Positions 1-5,373 of a stretch of 5,502 nt of DNA are shown here, piece by piece (the stretch's first letter is position 1; each line of letters begins with the position of its first letter). The position numbers and the translations under genes were made by a program. Under the pieces are notes generated by a model. That model was not told where the DNA came from. It ran no database searches and saw only the letters and a list, made by a program, of their open reading frames with translations. Source of the stretch: CAYZZU01 sp964483105 (lineage in GTDB: Bacteria; CG2-30-53-67); assembly GCA_964483105.1 (NCBI GenBank), contig CAYZZU010000065.1:1-5502 (forward strand). The letters run 5' to 3'.

Positions 1-32
1 TGACCCCGTTTGCGCGTTTGTGTGTGTTTGCC

Positions 33-980
33 TCAGCCGTCCTTGTCGTCGGGAAGGTTGGGGAGGAATTTAGGCCGGCGGAGTGGGGGTGAGTGTTCTT
101 CTTCCACCTCCCACATGTCCTCCAGTGCCCATTCGACCACCTTTCCCCGGGCATGGCGTTTCTTGCGATAGTAGACGTAGAGAAAAATGAGGGTCATGAT
201 GAACCAGAGGGCGGCCGTGGAGGTGATGACAGGGATCCAGGTGTAACGGAGCCGGAGTCGGCGGTGCCAACGCTTTTCCAGTTCATAGAAGGTCATCGCG
301 AAGGCGGCCTGACTGCTTTGGCTGAGGGTTCTGCGCTCCTTCAGGTTGAAAATAAAGGTCTGGAAATCTTTCCGGCCGAAGCGGTTCATGAGCCAGGCGA
401 CCATGGAGAAGCTTTCGGCGTAGGCGACCTCTGCTTCGTGAAAGTCGAGGGGGAATGCCCGGTTCAGCGTCGCCAGGGGGATGAAGTTTTTTTTCAGGGT
501 CACCGCGGATATGACAGCCGTCGTCCGGAAGGTCCATTCCTTCGCCTCGTACATGGCCAGCCCTTCGTCGAGCCAGCGGGGGATGGGGGCGCCCTCCATG
601 GCCTGATGCAAGGTCAGGTGGGCGAGTTCGTGCCGGAAGGTCCGGTATGGATTGATCTTTCCGAAGAGGGCCGCCCGGGGGGCCTTGAGGATCATCAGAT
701 TCCGTTCGGGGTAAGCGAGCCCGGCCGCCCATTCCGGCGCACGGTCACCGTGGGGCTGTCGCTTCAGAAAATCTTCATGGCTTGCGGCGAGATAGATCTC
801 AATGCCGGGTTGGGGAGGAACCCCCACATCGGCGACGATTTCGTCATAGACCGACTTGGAGACCCTGGCCAGCGACTCGGCCAATCTTCGGTCTCTTTCG
901 GAGAAGATAATATGGAAATGGGCGGTCCACAGATCCCGCGTTGTCCCTGCATCAGGGCCTGCATCTGCTGTGGGGAGCAC
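33..980 (-). CDS. Membrane-anchored peptidase MA-like zinc metallopeptidase (gluzincin type)
   Basis: Predicted zinc peptidase. The 315 residues from the GTG at 980 contain HELAH at 117-121 (bases 618-632), the HEXXH zinc motif. About 20 residues later WLDEGLAMY (136-144) supplies E139, the expected third ligand of gluzincins and the typical peptidase MA-like pattern. A single hydrophobic segment lies near 249-270, followed by YRKKRHARGK, so by the positive-inside rule the acidic C-terminal tail (about 45 residues) is cytoplasmic and the catalytic domain is outside the inner membrane. That topology needs an export signal, and one is encoded in frame just upstream of the GTG (see 981-1061). 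The GTG is therefore only the nearest conventional start; I favour CTG at 1061 or ATT at 1058, giving 341-342 residues. The gene follows gatB directly and is probably co-transcribed. The substrate is unknown, and nothing links it to tRNA amidation. The family call is firm; the role is not. Confidence 0.8.
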   Translation of the reverse strand: MLPTADAGPDAGTTRDLWTAHFHIIFSERDRRLAESLARVSKSVYDEIVADVGVPPQPGIEIYLAASHEDFLKRQPHGDRAPEWAAGLAYPERNLMILKAPRAALFGKINPYRTFRHELAHLTLHQAMEGAPIPRWLDEGLAMYEAKEWTFRTTAVISAVTLKKNFIPLATLNRAFPLDFHEAEVAYAESFSMVAWLMNRFGRKDFQTFIFNLKERRTLSQSSQAAFAMTFYELEKRWHRRLRLRYTWIPVITSTAALWFIMTLIFLYVYYRKKRHARGKVVEWALEDMWEVEEEHSPPLRRPKFLPNLPDDKDG

Positions 981-1061
981 GTGGAAGAAGAGAAGGAAAC
1001 AAATCAGGAAAGAAAGCGGCGAGGAGTAAAGATATTTTACGCGGAAACCGTCAGGAATCAG
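981..1061 (-). other. Unannotated signal-peptide extension of the metallopeptidase, with non-AUG start
   Basis: The peptidase frame stays open upstream of its GTG until TAA at 1080-1082. It encodes a short basic n-region (FRVKYLY), a hydrophobic core (LSFLICFLLFFHVL) and a small-residue end PTADA before GPDAG, a textbook signal peptide cleaved after ADA. The conventional GTG lies inside this peptide. No in-frame ATG, GTG or TTG exists further upstream. CTG at 1061-1059 overlaps the gatB stop as CTGA; ATT at 1058-1056 overlaps it by one base. Both have AAGGAG at 1072-1067, at 5 and 8 bases respectively. Confidence 0.65.
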
Positions 1062-2485
1062 AGCCTCTCCTTGAGTAACTTATTCACCAACGCCGGGTTC
1101 GCCTTGCCGCGGCTTGCCTTCATCACCTGGCCGACGAAAAAACCGAAGACTTTCTCTTTGCCGCTCCGATACTGTTCCACCTGGGCAGGGTTGGAGGCCA
1201 TCACCTCTTCAACGATCTTGACGATTTCCCCTTCATCTGTGATCTGGACGAGGTTCTTTTCTTTCACGATGGCAGCGGGGGACTTCCCTGATTGCATCAT
1301 CTCGGCAAAGACCGTCTTGGCGATCTTTCCGCTGATGGTTCCCTTCTCGATCATCCGGATCATCTCCGCCAGCATCTCCGGACGGACGGGACAGCGCGGG
1401 ATTTCCTGATCGTCGCCCTTGCATTCCCGAAGCAGATCTCCCATGATCCAGTTCGAAACCGTTTTGGGAGAAGATGCGAGTCGGTTGCAGGCCTCAAAGT
1501 AGTCGGCCAGTTCCCGGGATCCGACCAGGATCTCCGTGTCGTAACTCGGAAGTTTGTACTCTTCCACGAAACGCCTGAACTTCGCGTCGGGGAGTTCAGG
1601 AAGGGTCTTCGCAACCTCCTTGATCCAGGCGTCGTCCACCTGCAGCGGCGGTAAATCCGGCTCGGGGAAATATCTGTAGTCGTGGGCCTCTTCCTTGCTC
1701 CGCATGGAAAGGGTGATGCCGCGGTCGACGTCCCAGAGACGGGTTTCCTGGACCAGGGTTCCCCCCTGCCGCAGGACCCCGGTCTGCCGTTTGACCTCAT
1801 ATTCAAGGGCTTTCTGGACATGCTTGAAGGAATTCATATTTTTGAGCTCGGTTTTGACTCCGAAACCTTCCGTTCCGGCCGGCCTCAGGGAGATATTGGC
1901 ATCGCAGCGGAGGGAGCCCTCCTCCATGTTGCCGTCGCAGACATCGAGGTACCGGAGGATCGTCCGAAGTTTCCGCATGTAGGCCGCCGCCTCTTCCGGG
2001 GAACGAAGATCCGGCTCGCTGACGATTTCCATGAGCGGAACGCCGGTCCGGTTCAGATCCACATAGCTTGCGGGATCGTTTTTCTCACCATGGATATTTT
2101 TCCCCGCATCTTCCTCCATGTGGATTCGGGTAATGCCGATCGTTTTTTCCACTCCATCCACGGCAATGGTAAGCGACCCCTGTTCGGCGATGGGCAGTTC
2201 ATATTGAGAGATCTGGTATCCCTTGGGGAGATCGGGATAGAAATAGTTCTTGCGCGCAAACCGGGATAGTGGATTGATGGTGCAGTTCAAGGCCAGAGCT
2301 GTCCGAAGCGCGAAGTTCACTACTTCACGGTTCAGGACCGGAAGGACTCCAGGTAAACCGAGACAGACCGGACAGGTATGATGGTTCGGTGCGCCGCCGA
2401 ATTCGGTGCTGCATCCACAAAAGATTTTAGAACGGGTTTTCAGTTGTGCGTGAACCTCCAACCCGATGATGGTCTCATATTTCAT
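1058..2485 (-). CDS. gatB: Asp/Glu-tRNA amidotransferase subunit B
   Basis: The tRNA-binding and kinase subunit of GatCAB. It phosphorylates the Asp or Glu carboxylate on the mischarged tRNA with ATP, then receives ammonia channelled from GatA. The 475 residues are the usual family length. The start shows IGLEVHAQL with E10 and H12, followed by a zinc site C23-x-C25-x12-C38-x2-C41. HMEEDAGK (122-129) and the GatB signature DLNRTGVPLMEI (143-154) follow. The cradle domain occupies about 1-290. The helical region and YqeY-like tail fill the rest, ending FFVGQVMKASRGKANP (449-464), the tRNA-sensing domain. ATG at 2485 is preceded by GGAG at 8 bases, a good site. It lies 145 bases downstream of gatA, a larger gap than usual in this operon, and its stop overlaps the likely start of the peptidase. 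No damage is seen. Confidence 0.98.
   Translation of the reverse strand: MKYETIIGLEVHAQLKTRSKIFCGCSTEFGGAPNHHTCPVCLGLPGVLPVLNREVVNFALRTALALNCTINPLSRFARKNYFYPDLPKGYQISQYELPIAEQGSLTIAVDGVEKTIGITRIHMEEDAGKNIHGEKNDPASYVDLNRTGVPLMEIVSEPDLRSPEEAAAYMRKLRTILRYLDVCDGNMEEGSLRCDANISLRPAGTEGFGVKTELKNMNSFKHVQKALEYEVKRQTGVLRQGGTLVQETRLWDVDRGITLSMRSKEEAHDYRYFPEPDLPPLQVDDAWIKEVAKTLPELPDAKFRRFVEEYKLPSYDTEILVGSRELADYFEACNRLASSPKTVSNWIMGDLLRECKGDDQEIPRCPVRPEMLAEMIRMIEKGTISGKIAKTVFAEMMQSGKSPAAIVKEKNLVQITDEGEIVKIVEEVMASNPAQVEQYRSGKEKVFGFFVGQVMKASRGKANPALVNKLLKERL
1067..1072 (-). promoter_or_regulatory. Ribosome binding site inside the end of gatB
   Basis: AAGGAG is embedded in the last codons of gatB (Lys-Glu-Arg-Leu-stop). 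It is well placed for a start at CTG 1061 or ATT 1058, and useless for the GTG at 980, which is about 86 bases away. It supports translational coupling of the peptidase to gatB. Confidence 0.5.
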
Positions 2486-2630
2486 GGTGTTCTCCGCCGG
2501 GGATCAGCGGTCGGTAGTCAACGACAGGTCTTTGATTGTTTTTGATTTTCCAATTTCTTGTTTCTCATTCCCAATTCCTGTTTTCCCCGTGTTCTCCGTG
2601 CTCAAAGTCCATGCCGGGCAAAGGGAAACC
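2486..2630 (-). repeat. gatA-gatB intergenic purine-skewed stretch bounded by a 10-base direct repeat
   Basis: This 145-base gap has no gene. GTGTTCTCCG (plus strand) occurs at 2487-2496 and again at 2589-2598. The copy next to gatB supplies the GGAG of its ribosome binding site. Between them, about 2529-2597 is nearly all purine on the minus strand, with iterated variants of GGAATT, GGGAAT and GAAATT, and TTTGATT twice on the plus strand (2531-2537, 2541-2547). Its composition differs from the flanking genes. It resembles small dispersed intergenic repeats in some environmental genomes, but that is recollection. No convincing promoter or terminator was found. Confidence 0.4.
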
Positions 2631-4079
2631 CTACAGCGCCGGTCGCTTCAGATGCCAATCCGTCCGCTGTTCAAAGGCGTAGGCGACCTTCAGGATTGTT
2701 TCTTCATCAAAGTGTTTTCCCAGGATCTGCAGACCGATCGGAAGTTCCTCCCGATCCAGGCCGCAGGGGATGGAAATCCCGGGTATTCCGGCCAGGTTGA
2801 CCGACAGGGTATAGATATCCGAGAGATACATCCGGAGGGGATCATCCGTTCTCTCTCCGATTCGAAAAGCCGTGGTCGGGGATGTCGGCGTCAGGAGCAC
2901 GTCACAGCTTTGAAAGGCCTGATCAAAGTCTGCCCGAATCAAAGTCCGGACCTGCTGCGCTTTCCGGTAATAGGCGTCGTAATATCCGGAGGAGAGAACA
3001 TAGGTCCCCAACATGATCCGCCGCTTGACCTCGCTTCCGAAACCTTCGGCACGGGTCTTTTGGTACATCTCCAGCAGGTCTGCGGCATCATCACTCCGAA
3101 AACCGTATTTGACGCCATCATAACGAGCCAGGTTCGATGAGGCTTCGGCCGTGGCCAGGATGTAATAGGTGGCCAGGGCATAGTGGGTATGGGGAAGCGA
3201 AAGCTCCCGGATTTCCGCCCCTTCTTCTTCAAGAAGAGTAATGGCTGCGCGAACGGCCTCTTCCACTTCGGGTTGCATTCCCTTGCCGAAGAATTCTTTT
3301 GGAACACCGATTGTGGTTCCCCGGATTTCCCCGGTCAGGGAGGCCGGAAAGTCCGGTACCGGCATATCGGCCGATGTGGCGTCCTTCGGATCCCGTCCGG
3401 AAATCGCTTGAAGCAGAATCGCGCAATCAGTGACGTCCTTGGTGATGGGACCGATCTGATCGAGGGAGGAAGCGAAAGCCACCAGACCGAATCGGGAAAC
3501 CCTTCCGTAGGTCGGTTTCAGCCCCACAACTCCACAGAGGGACGCGGGTTGACGGATCGATCCGCCTGTGTCGGAGCCCAAGGCCGCGATGCATTCATCG
3601 GCGGCCACGGCCGCCGCCGAACCGCCGCTTGATCCTCCGGGGATTCTCTCCGGGTTCCAGGGGTTTCGGGTTGTGCCCATGTAGGAGGTCTCCGTGGAGG
3701 AACCCATGGCAAACTCGTCCAGGTTGGTTTTCCCGGGAAAGATTGTTCCGAGATTTTGGAGATGTTTCACCACCGTGGCGTTGTAAGGTGGATGAAAATT
3801 GTTCAGGATTCGGGATGCACAGGTTGTGCGGATCCCCCGGGTGACGATGTTGTCCTTGAGGGCGATCGGAACCCCGAAAAGGGGGGACGGGTTATCAGGG
3901 ACAGACAGGGCGCGGGCACTCCGGAGGGACTCCTCGCCTTGCGTGGTGATATAGGCATGGATCCTTCCTTCCACCTCTTCGATCCGCCGGTTCACGGAAC
4001 GGATCAGCTCTTCCGGGGTGATTTGTCCCCCCTTGAGTTCGGATGCGGCCTCATGAATGGTCAATCGGCATAAGCTCAT
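2631..4079 (-). CDS. gatA: Asp/Glu-tRNA amidotransferase subunit A (glutaminase)
   Basis: The amidase-signature subunit of GatCAB, which hydrolyses glutamine and sends ammonia through an internal channel to GatB. The 482 residues match the family length. The Ser-cisSer-Lys catalytic triad is complete: K75 in ALKDNI, S150 in GGSSGGSAAAVA and the nucleophile S174 in GSDTGGSIRQPA. Their spacing (75 and 24 residues) equals that of the well-studied Staphylococcus aureus enzyme. SPTTAF and LPIGLQILG near the C-terminus are family-typical. ATG at 4079 aligns with the usual GatA N-terminus, but its own ribosome binding site is weak (AAGG is about 12 bases away). Its ATG overlaps the stop of a 13-codon mini-ORF as ATGA, so translation may depend on coupling. 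panD lies upstream, and gatB follows after 145 bases. Confidence 0.98.
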   Translation of the reverse strand: MSLCRLTIHEAASELKGGQITPEELIRSVNRRIEEVEGRIHAYITTQGEESLRSARALSVPDNPSPLFGVPIALKDNIVTRGIRTTCASRILNNFHPPYNATVVKHLQNLGTIFPGKTNLDEFAMGSSTETSYMGTTRNPWNPERIPGGSSGGSAAAVAADECIAALGSDTGGSIRQPASLCGVVGLKPTYGRVSRFGLVAFASSLDQIGPITKDVTDCAILLQAISGRDPKDATSADMPVPDFPASLTGEIRGTTIGVPKEFFGKGMQPEVEEAVRAAITLLEEEGAEIRELSLPHTHYALATYYILATAEASSNLARYDGVKYGFRSDDAADLLEMYQKTRAEGFGSEVKRRIMLGTYVLSSGYYDAYYRKAQQVRTLIRADFDQAFQSCDVLLTPTSPTTAFRIGERTDDPLRMYLSDIYTLSVNLAGIPGISIPCGLDREELPIGLQILGKHFDEETILKVAYAFEQRTDWHLKRPAL

Positions 4080-4117
4080 CGGGTTTCACTGCCTTGATCT
4101 GTCCGGTCTGCGCGCAT
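4076..4117 (-). CDS. Possible 13-codon leader ORF coupled to gatA
   Basis: A short frame encoding MRADRTDQGSETR lies in the 69-base panD-gatA gap. It has a purine-rich AGAGG about 4 bases before its ATG (4117), better than the ribosome binding site of gatA. Its TGA overlaps the gatA ATG as ATGA (4079-4076), the classic arrangement for translational re-initiation. The peptide resembles no known protein, and the act of translating it may matter more than the product. A frame this short could be chance. The 7-base inverted repeat at 4108-4136 overlaps its start. Confidence 0.3.
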   Translation of the reverse strand: MRADRTDQGSETR

Positions 4118-4136
4118 CCCGCCTCTTTTCGCGCAG
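4108..4136 (-). repeat. Inverted repeat in the panD-gatA gap
   Basis: CTGCGCG (4108-4114) and CGCGCAG (4130-4136) are perfect 7-base complements around a 15-base loop. In mRNA the loop holds the mini-ORF ribosome binding site and most of its start codon, so the hairpin could modulate gatA translation. There is no T-run, so it is not an intrinsic terminator. Confidence 0.3.
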
Positions 4137-4148
4137 TGTTTGTCGATA

Positions 4149-4502
4149 TCACATCCCGGTGATGCGGTTCTTCTCATCCACATGTACAATCCGGGGTCGG
4201 TGGGATTTCACCTCTTCAGGGTCAAGATAGACATACTGGAAAAGGATCACCAGATCCCCCGGGGCGGCCTTGTGAGCGGCGGCTCCATTGACGCAAATGG
4301 TTCCGCTTCCGGGTTCGCCCGGAATCACATAGGTTTCGAATCGATCCCCGGTCCTCAGATTCGCGATCCGGAGCTGCTCGAAAGGCAGAATCCCGGCGGC
4401 CTGCATCAAGGTCTCGTCCACGGTGATGCTTCCCTCATAATCCAGGTTGGTTTCCGTTACGGTCACCCGGTGGATCTTGGATTTCAGTATTTTTCGAAGC
4501 AT
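4149..4502 (-). CDS. panD: Aspartate 1-decarboxylase proenzyme
   Basis: Makes beta-alanine and CO2 from L-aspartate in the cytoplasm, supplying pantothenate and CoA synthesis. The 117-residue proenzyme is slightly shorter than the Escherichia coli form (126). It has the self-cleavage site G24-S25 in YEGSIT; Ser25 becomes the pyruvoyl cofactor at the N-terminus of the alpha chain. The other conserved active-site positions are present: K9, R54, T57, Y58 and the NGAAAH stretch at 72-77. The start fits family alignment (MLRKILKSKIHR), although the ribosome binding site is poor (GGA about 8 bases upstream). It is not next to panB or panC but between gatC (57-base gap) and gatA (69-base gap), in the same orientation. 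It is thus probably expressed with the amidotransferase. No frameshift is seen. The identification is secure; a functional link to GatCAB is inference. Confidence 0.97.
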   Translation of the reverse strand: MLRKILKSKIHRVTVTETNLDYEGSITVDETLMQAAGILPFEQLRIANLRTGDRFETYVIPGEPGSGTICVNGAAAHKAAPGDLVILFQYVYLDPEEVKSHRPRIVHVDEKNRITGM

Positions 4503-4559
4503 CGGAAATATCCATTTGTATGTCGGAGAGGGCGGGAGGCCGGCCGCTGAGGGTTTCTT

Positions 4560-4844
4560 TCAAAGAATTCGGGGAACCTTGAAAAAACCCTGATCCCGGT
4601 CCGGGGCATTTGCAAGTGTTATCTCTTCCGGCAGGGAAGCCTTTACCTCATCTTCCCGGATCACGTTTCCAAGACGGATCACGTGGGAGGTTGCTTCCAC
4701 CTCTTCGGTCGCAAGTCCATTCAGTTGGTCCATATAGTCCAGAATGGCGTTGATCTGTCCCGTAAATTGCTCGATCTCTTTCTCTTCGAGACGGAGACGG
4801 GCCAGCAGGGCGACATGTTCCACCTCATCCCGGCTGATCTTCAT
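4560..4844 (-). CDS. gatC: Asp/Glu-tRNA amidotransferase subunit C
   Basis: The small belt-like subunit that wraps between GatA and GatB and stabilises the complex. The 94 residues are the normal length. The family start ISRDEVEHVALLARLRLEEKEIE (about 3-25) forms the N-terminal helices. The segment INAILDYMDQLNGLATEEVEATSHV (about 31-55) and the terminal ANAPDRDQGFFKVPRIL are characteristic. ATG at 4844 begins at the conserved MKISRDEV and has GAGAG about 6 bases upstream. It is the first gene of the operon, with a promoter at 4919-4948 and an untranslated leader of about 65 bases. Its ATG overlaps the TGA of a weak 61-codon upstream frame. Confidence 0.97.
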   Translation of the reverse strand: MKISRDEVEHVALLARLRLEEKEIEQFTGQINAILDYMDQLNGLATEEVEATSHVIRLGNVIREDEVKASLPEEITLANAPDRDQGFFKVPRIL

Positions 4845-4888
4845 GAAATCTCTCGTAAATGATCTTTCGACTTTCGCACCTTATCCCG

Positions 4889-4912
4889 CCGGACCGGTTC
4901 TAACCGGACCGA
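4889..4912 (-). promoter_or_regulatory. Inverted and direct repeat at the predicted transcription start
   Basis: GGACCGGTT (4891-4899) and AACCGGACC (4902-4910) pair except for one central A-A, around a 2-base spacer. The same tract holds a direct repeat of CCGGACCG (4889-4896 and 4905-4912). It sits on the predicted +1, so it could be an operator or a hairpin at the mRNA 5' end that protects against decay. No T-run follows on either strand, so it is not a terminator. Confidence 0.4.
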
Positions 4913-4918
4913 AAATAA

Positions 4919-4948
4919 CTTATAACATATTTTCCCCGGATGTGACAA
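4919..4948 (-). promoter_or_regulatory. Predicted sigma70 promoter of the gat operon
   Basis: On the minus strand, TTGTCA (4948-4943; 5 of 6 to consensus) and TATAAG (4924-4919; 5 of 6) are separated by 18 bases. The predicted start of transcription is near 4910-4912, giving a leader of about 65 bases before gatC. It is the best promoter seen upstream of gatC. Confidence 0.55.
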
Positions 4949-5150
4949 CCGGAATTTCCACAACTGGAGTTCGTAGTCCGATGGATGGGCTTGGAGGTAA
5001 GCGAGGCGGTTCTTATCCGGATCCATCTAATAACAAGTTCGCAGAAAGCTTCATCCATAGCAGAACCGGATGAAAACGATTGGATAGTACGCTCGGAATT
5101 CTTAGAACCCTTTTGCATTCAGTGTATGATCAGTCCGGAAGAGGATCCTG

Positions 5151-5183
5151 CTCAGACATGTTCAAAAACCGAAGTTGTCTGAG
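5151..5183. repeat. 8-base perfect hairpin
   Basis: CTCAGACA (5151-5158) pairs with TGTCTGAG (5176-5183). TTC (5161-5163) and GAA (5171-5173) can extend the stem inside a 2x2 internal loop, leaving a 7-base A-rich loop. No T-run follows on either strand, so a terminator is unlikely. Confidence 0.4.
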
Positions 5184-5186
5184 GCG

Positions 5187-5202
5187 TGTTGCAATGTTGC
5201 AA
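5187..5202. repeat. Tandem 8-mer TGTTGCAA x2
   Basis: TGTTGCAA is repeated head to tail with no spacer (5187-5194, 5195-5202). Each copy contains the palindrome TTGCAA, so the centres are 8 bases apart. It could be a binding site for a dimeric regulator or a simple slippage product. No promoter could be attached to it. Confidence 0.4.
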
Positions 5203-5224
5203 GTTTTCAGCCTTCCGTCTCATT

Positions 5225-5348
5225 TGCGAACCAGTCGCTCGTGCGGACCGCCGACCCGAGCGTTGATTTTCGGAATTGCCGACCGGAAGTTTTCGGTTTC
5301 TTATTCCCGTGCGGCAACGTCGGCGGCCGCACACCTCAACCGATAAGC
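5225..5348. repeat. Degenerate integron attC-like unit (14-base stem with one bulged A)
   Basis: GTGCGGACCGCCGAC (5241-5255) pairs with GTCGGCGGCCGCAC (5319-5332) over 14 bases with only A5247 bulged out. A long stem with an extrahelical base is a hallmark of attC sites. Outside the stem lie AACC-AGTCGCTC (5229-5240) on the left and CTCAACC then GATAAGC (5335-5348) on the right. The last is one base from the R' core GTTRRRY. The left core (GCGAAC) fits RYYYAAC poorly, and the GTT needed for strand exchange is GAT, so if it is an attC it is probably inactive. No integrase is in the window. The inverted repeat is certain; the attC reading is a hypothesis. Confidence 0.35.
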
Positions 5349-5372
5349 GGGCGCTGCGCGCCCACTTATCGG
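5340..5372. repeat. 15-base hairpin with 3-base loop
   Basis: The arms 5340-5354 and 5358-5372 pair at 14 of 15 positions around a TGC loop. The one mismatch, C5348-A5364, becomes G-U in minus-strand RNA, so the minus-strand hairpin is uninterrupted. It begins with CCGATAAG and ends with CTTATCGG. There is no T-run on either side, so an ordinary intrinsic terminator is unlikely. It directly abuts the folded unit at 5374-5502. Confidence 0.6.
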
Positions 5373-5373
5373 C

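Larger units (their letters stand above)
4845..5240. other. Gene-poor upstream region of the gat operon
   Basis: About 400 bases without a convincing gene. Short frames exist on both strands: minus 4841-5026 (61 codons) and 4900-5118 (72 codons), and plus 4985-5182 (65 codons). None has a good ribosome binding site or a recognisable product. It holds the gat promoter, a repeat at the predicted start of transcription, one hairpin (5151-5183) and a tandem 8-mer (5187-5202). It may be a decayed gene or a regulatory upstream zone. Confidence 0.5.

Noticed and set aside
1..32. Start of another gene beyond the peptidase stop
   Set aside because: Only 32 bases remain. No start codon with a ribosome binding site and no terminator hairpin is visible.
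93..1409. 438-codon open frame on the plus strand
   Set aside because: It runs antisense across the metallopeptidase and the end of gatB, both strongly supported. Its translation is low-complexity and resembles no family. It is a codon-bias shadow.
2500..2620. Tiny frames of 15 and 16 codons in the gatA-gatB gap
   Set aside because: They overlap as ATGA and one has a G-rich upstream tract, but both lie in the repetitive purine tract and do not reach gatB. They are most simply a product of the biased composition.
4538..4545. GGCCGGCC palindrome between gatC and panD
   Set aside because: Eight bases in GC-rich DNA with no further symmetry. No regulatory reading can be supported.
5340..5372. 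Rho-independent terminator
   Set aside because: The stem is strong, but neither strand has a T-run after it.
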